DNA from: Pseudomonas cannabina
Lineage (GTDB): Bacteria; Pseudomonadota; Gammaproteobacteria; Pseudomonadales; Pseudomonadaceae
Direction: 5' to 3'
Length of the DNA: 64,000 bases
NCBI RefSeq assembly: GCF_900100365.1
Contig: NZ_FNKU01000001.1
Span: 4,105,501-4,169,500, forward strand
The position numbers and the translations under genes were made by a program. Below, in pieces: positions 29,567-40,147 of the stretch (the first letter of the stretch is position 1; each line of letters starts with the position of its first letter). Under the pieces are notes generated by a model. That model did no database searches. It saw nothing but the letters and a program-made list of their open reading frames with translations, and had not been told where the DNA came from.

Positions 29567-29860
29567 ATGGAAATGTTCAACCCTCCCCATCCGGGTGAGA
29601 TCCTGCTTGAAGAGGTGATTCCGGGCTTGCAGACCACTGTTACGGAATTCGCCAGTCATTTGGGTTTTGCACGCGAAACGCTGTCTAGAATTCTGCACGG
29701 GCACGCACCGGTGAGTCCTGATCTGGCGGTCAGGCTTGAGCGGGCGGGTATCAGCAGCGCGCGCCTGTGGCTGAGTATCCAGGCGGACTACGATCTGTGG
29801 CAGGCAGAGCATCGCGAGCAGCCGCCTATCGAGCCTTATGTGAGGGCAAACTCGGGCTAA
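29567..29860 (+). CDS. HigA/GraA-type antitoxin
   Basis: A 97-residue XRE-family DNA-binding antitoxin. The opening NPPHPGEILLEEVIPGL is the HigA signature. The helix-turn-helix covers TEFASHLGFARETLSRILHG, followed by SPDLAVRLERAG and LWLSIQADYDLWQAEH. It neutralises the upstream toxin and should repress the pair through the palindrome at 29249-29267. ATG with GGAGG upstream. Confidence 0.92.
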   Translation: MEMFNPPHPGEILLEEVIPGLQTTVTEFASHLGFARETLSRILHGHAPVSPDLAVRLERAGISSARLWLSIQADYDLWQAEHREQPPIEPYVRANSG

Positions 29861-29974
29861 TGCCGATAATGCTCAAATAGATTGTCACGCCACTCGCACA
29901 CTCCCCTCTTACATCCCGCCCCACTTGATGGCACCGTACAGCATCAGCCCTTGAATAGATCGTCGAGCAATACC

Positions 29975-31003
29975 GTGCCTACACGCGCCACTTTTCTGTC
30001 CCATGCACACCCGTTCACTCCGGCTATCGGGATGAGCAACCCGCATCTGCAAACCCTGTGGGGGCCACTGTTACGCAAGCCGACGCTGCTGGCGCGAACG
30101 CGCGAACGGTTGTGGTTGAAGGACGGGGATTTTCTGGACATGGACTGGCACGGGCCGGATGCGGTCGATGCGCCGCTGGTGCTGGTGCTGCATGGCCTGA
30201 CCGGGTCGTCCAATTCGCCGTATGTCGCAGGGCTGCAAAAGGCGATGGCGGCGCGGGGCTGGGCCAGCGTAGCGCTGAACTGGCGGGGCTGCTCGGGCGA
30301 GCCGAATCTGCTGTCACGCAGCTATCACTCCGGGGCCAGTGAGGACCTGGCTGAAGTGATCGCTCACTTGAAAACAAAGCGCCCACTCGCGCCGCTGTAC
30401 GCCGCCGGCTATTCGCTGGGCGGCAATGTTTTGCTCAAATACCTGGGCGAAGCCGGCAGGCACAGCGACTTGCTGGGTGCGGTTGCGGTATCAGTTCCAT
30501 TTCGCCTGGATGAATGCGCCAACCGTATCGGCCAAGGCTTTTCCAAGGTCTATCAGCGGCATTTCATGCGCGCAATGCTCGCCTACGTTCGCGAAAAACA
30601 GCAGCGCTTTCAGCATGAAGGGCTGACCGAGGGGCTCGCCGAGCTGGCAGCCCTCGGCTCGCTGGAGAACATGCGCACGTTCTGGGACTTCGATGGCCGA
30701 GTGACCGCGCCACTGCACGGTTTCGCGGATGCGACGGATTATTACCGCAGAGCGTCCAGCCGCTACTACCTGGGGCAGATCGAGACGCCGACGCTGATTA
30801 TCCAGGCCAGTGACGACCCGTTCGTCTTCCCTCACAGCCTGCCTGAACCGAGCGAGCTGTCGTCCTGCACCGAATTCGAACTGCATGCCAAAGGCGGACA
30901 TGTCGGTTTCGTCGAGGGCTCGCTGCGCAATCCGGGCTATTACCTCGAACGGCGCATTCCCCTGTGGCTAAGCGCTGCCCACGAGCGCAACGCCCACGCT
31001 TAA
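29975..31003 (+). CDS. YheT-family alpha/beta hydrolase
   Basis: A 342-residue hydrolase. The opening block has MSNPHLQTLWGPLLRK. The oxyanion region is LVLHGLTGSSNSPYV, the nucleophile elbow AAGYSLGGNVLLKYLGE (Ser), the acid region IIQASDDPFV and the catalytic His KGGHVGFVEG. I chose the GTG at 29975; the open frame extends to a TTG at 29882 without family sequence, and there is no strong ribosome site, so the start is uncertain. It converges on the broken sulfurtransferase with a 4-bp overlap. Confidence 0.88.
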   Translation: MPTRATFLSHAHPFTPAIGMSNPHLQTLWGPLLRKPTLLARTRERLWLKDGDFLDMDWHGPDAVDAPLVLVLHGLTGSSNSPYVAGLQKAMAARGWASVALNWRGCSGEPNLLSRSYHSGASEDLAEVIAHLKTKRPLAPLYAAGYSLGGNVLLKYLGEAGRHSDLLGAVAVSVPFRLDECANRIGQGFSKVYQRHFMRAMLAYVREKQQRFQHEGLTEGLAELAALGSLENMRTFWDFDGRVTAPLHGFADATDYYRRASSRYYLGQIETPTLIIQASDDPFVFPHSLPEPSELSSCTEFELHAKGGHVGFVEGSLRNPGYYLERRIPLWLSAAHERNAHA

Positions 31004-31857
31004 TCGGCGCCAGTGGCGACTTCTCGGGACGGGTCGGTGATCCACTCGCTCCATGAGCCCGCATACAGCGTCCCCAATGGATAACCGGCCAGGCACAGCG
31101 CGAACAGGTTGAGGCACGCCGTCACGCCAGAGCCGCAATAGGACACCAGGCTTTCCGGCGGGCGACCTTGCAGCTTTTCGGCGAACCGCTGCCTGAGCTG
31201 TTCGGGTGGCAGAAAAAGCCCGTCCGGCCCGAGATTGTCGCTGCACGGCACACACTGCGCGCCAGGAATATGCCCGGCCACGGGGTCGAGAGGTTCTACG
31301 TCGCCGCGAAAACGGGCTTCGGCACGGGCGTCGATCAGGGTCATTTCCGGACGCCCGAGACGCCCCTGCAATCGGCTGGCGCTCAGCAACAGCGACATGT
31401 CCGGCTCACCGCGGAACTGTCCGGAAGCATGGCTGGGCGCATCGAGACTGAGCGGCAACCCCGCCGCATGCCAGGCTTTCAGGCCACCATCGAGCAAGTA
31501 GACGCCCTCGCGCTTGCCCAGCTAGGCCAGCAACCACCAGGCACGGGCGGCAAACATGGCGGGGCCGTCGTCATACAGCACCACATCGCTGTCAGCGTTG
31601 ATGCCCCACGCCTGAAAGCTGTGCAGCAAGGCGTCCGGGTCCGGCAACGGATGGCGTCCGGTCTTGCCCTTGACCGCCGGCCCGCTGAGGTCACGCTTCA
31701 GGTCGGCAAATGATGCACCTTCGATATGCCCCTGCGCATAGCTGCGCTGCCCGTAATCGGAGTCTTCAAGGGCAAAACGGCAATCCAGAATCACCAGCCC
31801 GGGATGTTTCTGGCGGGCGACCAGCTGCTGCGGGCTGATCAGTTGCGCGATAGATAT
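31000..31857 (-). pseudogene. sseA: 3-mercaptopyruvate/thiosulfate sulfurtransferase, inactivated
   Basis: A two-domain rhodanese of about 285 codons. The N-terminal domain (ISPQQLVARQ, VILDCRFALED, ARAWWLLA) runs into TAG where the family has Trp (WWLLAWLGKRE), then continues in the same frame LGKREGVYLLDGGLKAW to the active-site loop SYCGSGVTACLN, still intact. The expected start codon, 6 bases after AGGAG, reads ATA instead of ATG (31857-31855), and no other start in frame is well placed. Two independent lesions argue for true decay rather than one sequencing error. A C-terminal fragment could only be made from an internal start. Confidence 0.88.
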
Positions 31858-31912
31858 GACACACTCCTGCGACAGAAAACCTGCTAATCAGGCCGCTGAA
31901 CGACCCGTAAAT

Positions 31913-32575
31913 TCACTCCAGAATCTTTGGCAGCGACGCATGAAACGTTGCGCACAAGGCGTCGAACGCTTCACGGGCCTGCGGGGCGACAAAGGAGGAT
32001 TCGAGCATAAGCACCTGATAGACACCGCGTCGAATCGCTTCGTCGTTCACGTGCGTGGAATTTTCACGATTCGTGCACAGGAAACGCACCCACGACGTCA
32101 ACACGATCCAGGTGTTAAGGCTGGTCCACTCGATTTGCGACTCATCCATTTTCAGAATGCCCGCCTTGATGAACCCACGGTAGAGGGTCATCGCCTGCAT
32201 CAGACAGCGATACGAGAAGCGCCGATAGCGCGCTGCCAGCTCGGCGTCCGAGGTCAGCAGGTGCTCGAGATCGCGATGCAGAAAACGATAGCGCCACATG
32301 GCATCGATAATCGCCAGAAAATAATCGCGCTTGTCTTCCATGGTCGGCGGACGGTCGGCGGGCAAGGTCAGAAAGCTGCCCACCAATAGCTCATATTCCC
32401 GGAATAGCTCGGCAATGATTACCTGCTTGTTGGCGAAGTGGTAATAGAGATTGCCGGGCGAGATGTCCATGTGTGCAGCGATATGATTGGTGGTCACGCT
32501 GCGTTCACCCTGCTGGTTGAACAGCTCCAGGCTGGTTTGCACGATTCGTTCACGGGTTTTGGTACGGGGTGCCAT
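31913..32575 (-). CDS. TetR-family transcriptional regulator
   Basis: A 220-residue repressor. Its DNA-binding domain runs MAPRTKTRERIVQTSLELFNQQ to TTNHIAAHMDISPGNLYYHF. The ligand domain is helical with an aromatic pocket (YFLAIIDAMWRYRFLHRDLE). I chose the ATG at 32575; the frame extends to 32665 without homologous sequence. It lies divergent from coaD; the 290 bp between them hold no other gene that I can see. Target genes unknown. Confidence 0.88.
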   Translation of the reverse strand: MAPRTKTRERIVQTSLELFNQQGERSVTTNHIAAHMDISPGNLYYHFANKQVIIAELFREYELLVGSFLTLPADRPPTMEDKRDYFLAIIDAMWRYRFLHRDLEHLLTSDAELAARYRRFSYRCLMQAMTLYRGFIKAGILKMDESQIEWTSLNTWIVLTSWVRFLCTNRENSTHVNDEAIRRGVYQVLMLESSFVAPQAREAFDALCATFHASLPKILE

Positions 32576-32706
32576 GCTGGGCCGGGCCGCTCTGCTGAGG
32601 AGATGGTGGCGATAGTAGCGCAAGCGTTTGAGCAACGGGATAGGCCGACAGTGGCAAATCGACATAACGCCTGACCTGCAAACTATTACGGTATTTCACA
32701 GATTAA

Positions 32707-33345
<639 letters not shown>

Positions 33346-33384
33346 GCCCTGACGCTGCAAGTCAAGGTGCATCCCGAAGCCTAA

Positions 33385-33699
<315 letters not shown>

Positions 33700-33703
33700 T
33701 CCT

Positions 33704-34042
33704 TTACCGCTGCTTTGCGTATCCGTCACCGGTGCAGCCCAGGCAGCGCACAAAGGCTGCCTTGCCCGGATCGACCACCAGCGCCTTGCCCGTCGCCCCG
33801 AGATTGCCGCCCGCTGCCGCAAAGGGCGAAGCGATCACGAACAGACCGGTGCCGATAACCGTCGCCACGATCAGCAATGGCCTGGCAATGAGCAGGTCAC
33901 CGATCATGGCGTAGGCCGGCGGATTCTGGATGGCATAGACCGGGTCACCACTGCCTTCGTTGACGTCGCCTGCGATGGCGGGCATCGCCTGCAAGCCTAT
34001 GAACAACGCCAGCGTGGCAGCGAGAATACGAAACAGGCTCAT
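33704..34042 (-). CDS. Conserved Pseudomonas envelope protein, unknown function
   Basis: A 112-residue protein with a signal peptide ([19 protein letters not shown]) and one later hydrophobic segment ([21 protein letters not shown]). The block [16 protein letters not shown] is recognisable from pseudomonad proteins, sometimes labelled multidrug transporter. Two Cys occur in RCLGCTGDG near the end. One transmembrane segment is too few for a transporter, so I would not use that label. Confidence 0.8.
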   Translation of the reverse strand: MSLFRILAATLALFIGLQAMPAIAGDVNEGSGDPVYAIQNPPAYAMIGDLLIARPLLIVATVIGTGLFVIASPFAAAGGNLGATGKALVVDPGKAAFVRCLGCTGDGYAKQR

Positions 34043-34136
34043 GGCGTGGTCCTTCAGGCGTAGCGAATTGAGGTGCCATCACTATAAACAGGGATGGGGG
34101 TAACGCAAGTGGCCCAAGGTCTACGGTCCGGGAATT

Positions 34137-34949
34137 TCAGCGCTGGCACTTCGGGCAGTAGACGCTGGCACGCTGGCCCAGCTTGATCTCGCGCAACGTC
34201 GTTCCGCACACCTTGCAGGGCTGCCCGCCACGGCCATAGACGAACAGTTCCTGCTGAAAGTACCCCGGCTTGCCGTCGCCGCCGATAAAATCCCGCAGCG
34301 TCGTGCCGCCGCGCTCGATGGCGTAGGCCAGAATGCGTTTGATCTCGATCGCCAGTTTCAGATAGCGCGCTCTGGAAATGGTTTTGGCCTCTCGACGCGG
34401 GTCAATGCCCGCCGCGAACAGTGCTTCGCTGGCGTAGATATTGCCCACGCCCACAACCACAGCGTTGTCCATGATGAACGGCTTGACGGCAATCGACTTG
34501 CCACGCGAGCGCTCGTAAAGCCGCTCGCCGTCGAACAGATCGGTCAGTGGCTCCGGCCCGAGCCGAATCAGCAGTTCATGGTTGTGCGGGTCATGACTCC
34601 AGAGCATCGCGCCGAAACGACGCGGATCGGTGTAGCGCAGGGCCAGACCCGACTCCAGCTCGATGTCGACATGCTCATGCTTGAGGGCCGGCAAGCCGGC
34701 TTCGACCAGACGCAGGTTGCCGGACATGCCCAGATGACTGATCAGGGTACCCACCTCGGCCTGGATCAACAGGTACTTGGCGCGCCGCTCAACCTGCACA
34801 ATGCGCTGCCCGGACAAGCGCACATCCAGATCTTCGGGGATCGGCCAGCGCAGACGACCATCACGGACAATGACGCGGCTGACACGCTGACCTTCGAGAT
34901 GCGGCGCAATGCCCCGGCGGGTGGTTTCGACTTCTGGTAATTCAGGCAT
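34137..34949 (-). CDS. mutM: Formamidopyrimidine-DNA glycosylase
   Basis: A 270-residue repair enzyme removing 8-oxoguanine. The catalytic N-terminus after Met removal is [12 protein letters not shown]. It has GRRGKYLL-type [32 protein letters not shown] and the C-terminal zinc finger CKVCGTT ... CPKCQR. Complete. Confidence 0.97.
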   Translation of the reverse strand: MPELPEVETTRRGIAPHLEGQRVSRVIVRDGRLRWPIPEDLDVRLSGQRIVQVERRAKYLLIQAEVGTLISHLGMSGNLRLVEAGLPALKHEHVDIELESGLALRYTDPRRFGAMLWSHDPHNHELLIRLGPEPLTDLFDGERLYERSRGKSIAVKPFIMDNAVVVGVGNIYASEALFAAGIDPRREAKTISRARYLKLAIEIKRILAYAIERGGTTLRDFIGGDGKPGYFQQELFVYGRGGQPCKVCGTTLREIKLGQRASVYCPKCQR

Positions 34950-34994
34950 GGATAACTCGGTCGTGCGAAAAAGAAAGCCCGGCGGCGCGCTGGA

Positions 34995-35861
34995 TCAACG
35001 CGCACCCAGTTCGCGAATGCTTTCCCTCAGGTATTCAAAGTCGTACTCGGACAACGCAACGTAATCGAGCACCAACGGCCCGACACTCTCCCAATCGTGA
35101 TCGACATCCTGACTGCCCAGAACGCGATAGGACTGGCAGATATGTTCGGCCATTTTCAGCGGCGCCAGCAGGTTTTTGAGCGTGGGATCGCGGCTGGAGT
35201 CGTCCTGGAAAATCGCCAATGCGTTGTGATGATTGGCGATGGCGTTGGTGACATGCTCCGGCAGACGCCAGGATTTGGCGGTGTAATAACCCACCACCGA
35301 ATGGTTGGTGTCGTACGCACGGTTTTCGGTGTCGACAACACGGCAGTCAGGCCCGGCATTGGCGTAGGCGTCTTCCAGCACCGTCATGTAATTGGGGAAG
35401 CGCTTGAGCATCAGCGGGATGCCGCAGTCATGAAACAGGCCCAGTGCGTAGGATTCATCGACAGTCTGTGAGCCAATGCGCTTGGCCAGCGTCAGACTGG
35501 TCATTGCGACGTCCTGCGCCGTATCCCAGAAACGGTTCAGGGCGACGATGGTCTCGTCCGTCATCTCGCCCCGAATCGACTGCGCGTTGATCAGGTTGAT
35601 CACGGTCCGACTGCCCAGCAGATTCACGGCCTTCTCGATCGAGGCGATCTTGCTGGACAGCCCGTAGTGCGCCGAATTGACGATCTTCAGCAGCGCTCCA
35701 GACAGCCCCGGGTCTTGCGCAATCAAGCGCGCAATGACGCCCAGGTCCGGATCAGGCATGTACTGTTCCATCTGCAGATCCACCATGATCTGCGGCTGGG
35801 GCGGCACGCTGATGCCCTGCAATGCCAGCTGTATCTGCTCGGAGGTAAGCTCTTCGGACAT
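34995..35861 (-). CDS. HDOD-domain signalling protein
   Basis: A 288-residue protein made mainly of one HDOD domain: ISVPPQPQIMVDLQ, LIAQDPGLSGALLKIVNSAHYG, IEKAVNLLGSRTVINLI, LGLFHDCGIPLMLKRF and AIANHHNA. It lacks an attached EAL or receiver domain. HDOD proteins act in signal output or RNA control in gamma-proteobacteria; the specific role here is unknown. Starts 45 bp upstream of mutM on the same strand. Confidence 0.88.
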   Translation of the reverse strand: MSEELTSEQIQLALQGISVPPQPQIMVDLQMEQYMPDPDLGVIARLIAQDPGLSGALLKIVNSAHYGLSSKIASIEKAVNLLGSRTVINLINAQSIRGEMTDETIVALNRFWDTAQDVAMTSLTLAKRIGSQTVDESYALGLFHDCGIPLMLKRFPNYMTVLEDAYANAGPDCRVVDTENRAYDTNHSVVGYYTAKSWRLPEHVTNAIANHHNALAIFQDDSSRDPTLKNLLAPLKMAEHICQSYRVLGSQDVDHDWESVGPLVLDYVALSEYDFEYLRESIRELGAR

Positions 35862-36046
35862 AGGTATTCACTCGCGATAATGGCTGGATTCTCCGCTCTT
35901 GAACGTGAACGGTCCATCTCCACCGACGAAGATTTTCTCGGAACTTTGGCGTGTGTACAGCTTCGGACCCTGTGTACGTGGCGTAGACGGCAGCCTCAAA
36001 AAGGCTCGCCGTGCGCTATTCATGAAGCCTGACACTGGAGGATCAC

Positions 36047-36586
36047 ATGTCCAAATCACTGACTGGCAAGCGCATCGCAATTCTTGTAACCGACGGTTTC
36101 GAGCAGGTCGAATTGACCGGCCCCAAAGAAGCCTTGGAGCAGGCAGGTGCCACCGTGGAAATTCTTTCTGCAGAAGAAGGCCAGGTCAAAGGCTGGAATC
36201 ACGACAAACCGGCTGACGACTTCAACGTCGACCGGACCTTCAAGGCGGCCAATGCCAGCGACTAACACGGCGTGGTACTGCCAGGCGGCGTGCAAAACTC
36301 CGACACCATCCGCACCGACGTCGACGCGCAGCAGTTGGTCAAGGACATCGACGCGTCCGGCAAACCACTGGCGGTCATCTGTAATGGCGGCTGGTTGTTG
36401 ATTTCTGCAGGTCTGGTCAAAGGCAAGACACTGACCAGCTTCAGCTCTCTAAAAGACGATCTGGTCAACGCCGGTGCCAAATGGGTTGATCAGGCCGTTG
36501 TAACGGATGGCACGCTGATCAGCAGCCGCCAGCCTGACGACATCCCGGCCTTCAACAGCACGCTGATTGAAGCGCTGTCCGCATAA
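36047..36586 (+). pseudogene. PfpI/DJ-1-family protease-like protein with an in-frame stop
   Basis: The frame starts MSKSLTGKRIAILVTDGFEQ and runs through the LTGPKEALEQAGATVEIL block to ANASD. A TAA at 36263-36265 then replaces what is usually Tyr (SDYHxVVLPGG). Translation resumes in the same frame as HGVVLPGGVQNSD and continues to a normal end (SRQPDDIPAFNSTLIEALSA). At the nucleophile elbow the sequence is VICNGGWLLISAG, Cys kept but the usual following His replaced by Asn. The stop cuts the protein before the active site, so it is inactive unless read through. Confidence 0.87.
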
Positions 36587-36603
36587 TACATCGCGTTAAT
36601 CGT

Positions 36604-36632
36604 CGTCATCCCGGTGCACAACCGGGATGACG
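36604..36632. terminator. Hairpin after the PfpI-like gene
   Basis: CGTCATCCCGGT and ACCGGGATGACG form a perfect 12-bp stem around GCACA, 18 bp after the stop. There is no T run; a TATAAT (36636-36641) follows at once and may serve the methyltransferase gene. Confidence 0.6.
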
Positions 36633-36667
36633 CGCTATAATCCCGCTCTTTTTTCAGGAGCGACGTC

Positions 36668-37864
36668 ATGTCCCTGCCTAGCTTGCGCCTCAAAGCCAAC
36701 GCCGACCGCCGCCTGCGCGCCGGTCATCTGTGGGTCTACAGCAACGAGATCGACGTAGCCGCCACGCCGCTGAATGGTTTTGCGGCCGGCGATCAGGCAC
36801 TGCTGGAAGCCGCGGGCGGCAAACCGCTGGGCATCGTCGCCATGAGCCCCAACAACCTGATCTGCGCTCGCCTGCTGTCGCGCGACATCAAGCTGCCGCT
36901 CGACAAGTCGCTGCTCGTTCACCGCATCAACGTCGCGCTGTCACTGCGCGAGCGCCTGTTCGACAAGCCGTTCTATCGCCTGGTGTTCGGCGATTCCGAC
37001 CTGCTGCCGGGTCTGGTGGTCGATCGTTTCGGTGACATCCTGGTGGTCCAGTTGGCGTCGGCCACCATGGAAAACCACAAGGAAGACATCGTCGCGGCGC
37101 TGGTTCAGGTCATCAAGCCCAGCGGCATCCTGTTCAAGAACGACTCGGCGGCCCGCGATGCGGAAGGCCTGAATCGTTATGTCGAGACTGTATTCGGCCT
37201 GGTGCCGGAATGGGTCGCGCTGGAAGAGAACGGCGTGAAGTTCGAAGCGCCGGTCATGGCCGGGCAGAAGACTGGCTGGTTCTATGACCACCGCATGAAC
37301 CGCGCGCGCCTGGCGCCATATGTCAAAGGCAAGCGCGTGCTGGACCTCTACAGCTACATCGGCGGCTGGGGCATTCAGGCAGCTGCATTTGGTGCCGCCG
37401 ACGTGACCTGCATCGATGCTTCGTCTTTCGCCCTCGATGGCGTGGAGCGCAATGCGGCGCTGAACGGTTTTGCCGAAAAAATGACCTGCATCGAAGGCGA
37501 CGTGTTCGAAGCCCTGAAGGAGCTGAAGGCTGGCGAAGAGCGTTTCGACGTGATCGTGGCCGACCCGCCTGCGTTCATCAAGCGCAAGAAAGACATGAAG
37601 AACGGCGAAGGCGCCTACCGTCGCCTGAACGAACAGGCCATGCGCCTGCTGTCCAAGGATGGCATTCTGGTCAGCGCTTCGTGCTCGATGCACCTGCCGG
37701 AAGACGACCTGCAGAACATCCTCCTGACCAGCGCCCGCCACCTGGACCGCAATATCCAGCTGCTGGAACGCGGCAGCCAGGGCCCGGACCATCCCGTCCA
37801 CCCGGCAATTGCCGAAACGCGCTACATCAAGAGCATCACCTGCCGTTTGCTGCCCAATAGCTGA
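36668..37864 (+). CDS. rlmI: rRNA (cytosine-C5)-methyltransferase of the RlmI family
   Basis: A 398-residue protein. The N-terminal PUA domain (LRLKANADRRLRAGHLWVYSNEI) is followed by an EEHEE-like linker and the SAM domain with GQKTGWFYDHRMNR, VLDLYSYIGGWGIQAAAFGA, VIVADPPAFIKRKKDM and the catalytic Cys in LVSASCSMHLPE. The family modifies C1962 of 23S rRNA; assignment to RlmI versus a close paralogue is not certain. Confidence 0.88.
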   Translation: MSLPSLRLKANADRRLRAGHLWVYSNEIDVAATPLNGFAAGDQALLEAAGGKPLGIVAMSPNNLICARLLSRDIKLPLDKSLLVHRINVALSLRERLFDKPFYRLVFGDSDLLPGLVVDRFGDILVVQLASATMENHKEDIVAALVQVIKPSGILFKNDSAARDAEGLNRYVETVFGLVPEWVALEENGVKFEAPVMAGQKTGWFYDHRMNRARLAPYVKGKRVLDLYSYIGGWGIQAAAFGAADVTCIDASSFALDGVERNAALNGFAEKMTCIEGDVFEALKELKAGEERFDVIVADPPAFIKRKKDMKNGEGAYRRLNEQAMRLLSKDGILVSASCSMHLPEDDLQNILLTSARHLDRNIQLLERGSQGPDHPVHPAIAETRYIKSITCRLLPNS

Positions 37865-38132
37865 TCCTCGAAGGGCTACTCTGTGTCGAGCGATAGCTGA
37901 GGTTATCGTTCCGCACGCCCCAGCGCTCATTGTAATACACAAGCATGCTTTTGATTCTGGCCGAAGGCCGTGGGAGTGGACCGGGCGACGCTTCGCTTGC
38001 CCACGAAGGGCCGATACATTCTCCGAATGTGCATCGTTTGAACCAGCGTCTTCGCGGACAAGTCCGCTCCCACAAAAGCGCCCCAGTGGAATACCGTTCG
38101 CGACGCTCTGCGTCGCACGACAGTTGCTGTTC
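37865..38132. repeat. Repeat-filled junction between convergent genes
   Basis: It contains CTGGCCGAAGGCCGTGGGAG and CTTCGCGGACAAGTCCGCTC, members of the same REP-type family as the 185-bp tandem repeat, and a GCGACGCTCTGCGTCGC palindrome related to the 4498-4548 repeat. No gene is supported here. Confidence 0.75.
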
Positions 38133-38879
38133 TCAGACCCGCCCCACCACCGCCCGCACTCCCAGCAACAACAGAAAATGCAGCGGGTAGATCGCGTAGG
38201 CCCAGCGCCGCATCGGGATCACTGCGAAACCCGGCTTACTGCGCAGCAATGTCATGCCAAGCGCGGGCGCCAACACGCACGCAACTATCGACCCCACGGA
38301 AATCGGATCGCCCCAGCTCGCGCCGGCAAACATCTGCGACCAGGCGTTGCCTGCCAGACAGAAAATGGCCGGAAAAACCGAATACCAAACGCGCTTTTGC
38401 AGCACCAGCACAAAGACCAGCGGCAACAGCACGCCGGAAAATCCGAACATCAGGTATTTCTGAAACATCGCCGTCAACAACAGTGCAACGATGGCCATGA
38501 CTCGAGTGGTCGGGTTGCGCTGCTGCCAGCCCTGCGCAATCACCAGCCCCAGCAACAAGGTCGGCATCACGTTTAGCACCGTCGCATCGGCCATGAACAG
38601 CCGATACGGAATCTCCGCCAGCCCGGCAAACACCAGCAACCAGCCCAGATAACGCCACTGCACGCGCGGGGTGACAATCGCTGCACTGCGCCGCGACAGA
38701 TTCACCGCAATCGCCAGGCAGAACCAGGGAAAGGCAAAACGCCCCGGCACGTAGAGAAAATCAACCGACCAGCCCACATAACGCAGATGATCGAGCACCA
38801 TGCTCAGCATCGCCAGCCATTTGAGCAGGTCCAGCGCCTTGTTGCGTCCCGGCAGAAAAGGCGGGTTGGAAAGATCCAT
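38133..38879 (-). CDS. TraX-family membrane protein
   Basis: A 248-residue protein with about seven or eight hydrophobic helices. The start RNKALDLLKWLAMLSMVLDH, then PGRFAFPWFCLAIAVN and the end WAYAIYPLHFLLLLGVRAV, match the TraX family, originally the F-pilin acetylase but mostly chromosomal with unknown substrates. No conjugation genes are nearby, so a pilin role is unlikely here. Confidence 0.88.
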   Translation of the reverse strand: MDLSNPPFLPGRNKALDLLKWLAMLSMVLDHLRYVGWSVDFLYVPGRFAFPWFCLAIAVNLSRRSAAIVTPRVQWRYLGWLLVFAGLAEIPYRLFMADATVLNVMPTLLLGLVIAQGWQQRNPTTRVMAIVALLLTAMFQKYLMFGFSGVLLPLVFVLVLQKRVWYSVFPAIFCLAGNAWSQMFAGASWGDPISVGSIVACVLAPALGMTLLRSKPGFAVIPMRRWAYAIYPLHFLLLLGVRAVVGRV

Positions 38880-38979
38880 ATCACTCCTGATCGGTTCAGT
38901 CAGTCATGCAGTCAACACATGACCGCACCCCGTATTGTCGCTAAAGTGCGCAGCCTAATAGGTCCACAAGGAATCGGCC

Positions 38980-40020
38980 ATGACAGACCAAAGCCAACAG
39001 TTCGCCAGTGACAACTATTCCGGTATCTGCCCCGAAGCCTGGGCCGCCATGGAACAGGCGAACAAGGGCCATCAGCGTGCATACGGCGACGATCAGTGGA
39101 CTGCGCGTGCGTCAGATGATTTCCGCCGTTTGTTCGAAACCGATTGCGAAGTGTTTTTTGCCTTCAACGGTACGGCAGCCAACTCGCTCGCTCTGTCTTC
39201 GTTGTGCCAGAGTTACCACAGTGTCATCTGTTCGGAAACGGCCCACGTCGAAACCGATGAGTGCGGCGCGCCGGAGTTTTTCTCCAACGGCTCGAAACTG
39301 CTGACGGCCCGCAGCGCTGGCGGCAAGCTGACCCCGGAATCGATCCGGGAAGTGGCGCTCAAGCGTCAGGACATCCACTACCCCAAACCTCGCGTCGTGA
39401 CCCTGACCCAGGCCACCGAGGTGGGCGGCGTTTATCAGCCGGAAGAACTCAAGGCGATCAGCGCCACCTGCAAGGAACTGGGACTGCATTTGCACATGGA
39501 TGGCGCGCGATTCTCCAATGCCTGCGCGTTCCTGGACGCTTCCCCGGCCGAGCTGACCTGGAAGTCGGGTGTCGATGTGCTATGTTTCGGCGGCACCAAA
39601 AACGGCATGGCGGTGGGTGAGGCGATCCTGTTTTTCGACCATGACCTGGCCGTGGATTTCGACTACCGCTGCAAGCAGGCCGGGCAACTGGCGTCGAAAA
39701 TGCGCTTCCTGTCTGCGCCGTGGGTCGGGCTGCTGGAAAACGACGCGTGGCTCAAGCACGCACGCCATGCCAACCGCTGCGCGCAATTGCTGGCTGAGCT
39801 GGTCAAGGACATTCCGGGCGTGGAACTGATGTTCCCGGTGCAGGCCAACGGTGTATTTCTGCAACTGTCGGAACCGGCCATCGCGGCGTTGACGGGCAGA
39901 GGCTGGCGCTTCTACACCTTCATCGGCAATGGCGGCGCACGCTTCATGTGTTCGTGGGACACCGAAGAAGAGCGCGTGCGTGAACTCGCCGCGGATATCC
40001 GCCTGGTGATGCAGGGCTGA
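38980..40020 (+). CDS. ltaE: Low-specificity L-threonine aldolase
   Basis: A 346-residue PLP enzyme cleaving threonine to glycine and acetaldehyde. It has the FAFNGTAANSLAL cofactor loop, LHMDGARFSNAC (Asp and Arg contacts) and the PLP lysine in CFGGTKNGMAVGEAI. Length is normal. Confidence 0.93.
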   Translation: MTDQSQQFASDNYSGICPEAWAAMEQANKGHQRAYGDDQWTARASDDFRRLFETDCEVFFAFNGTAANSLALSSLCQSYHSVICSETAHVETDECGAPEFFSNGSKLLTARSAGGKLTPESIREVALKRQDIHYPKPRVVTLTQATEVGGVYQPEELKAISATCKELGLHLHMDGARFSNACAFLDASPAELTWKSGVDVLCFGGTKNGMAVGEAILFFDHDLAVDFDYRCKQAGQLASKMRFLSAPWVGLLENDAWLKHARHANRCAQLLAELVKDIPGVELMFPVQANGVFLQLSEPAIAALTGRGWRFYTFIGNGGARFMCSWDTEEERVRELAADIRLVMQG

Positions 40021-40147
40021 AGCGTCTGGCTCAAAGCTTGCAGATGAAGTCTGGCAATCCTGGGGGGTTATCTCCCTCTCAAAGGCAATCGGCTCAAAAG
40101 GCCGTCCGGACTTTACCGACCACCCCCTCAAGAAGGAGCTTGTCTGC

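Noticed and set aside
33704..34042. Multidrug transporter label for the small envelope protein
   Set aside because: Apart from its signal peptide it has at most one transmembrane segment, too few for a transporter; only the unknown-function call is supported.
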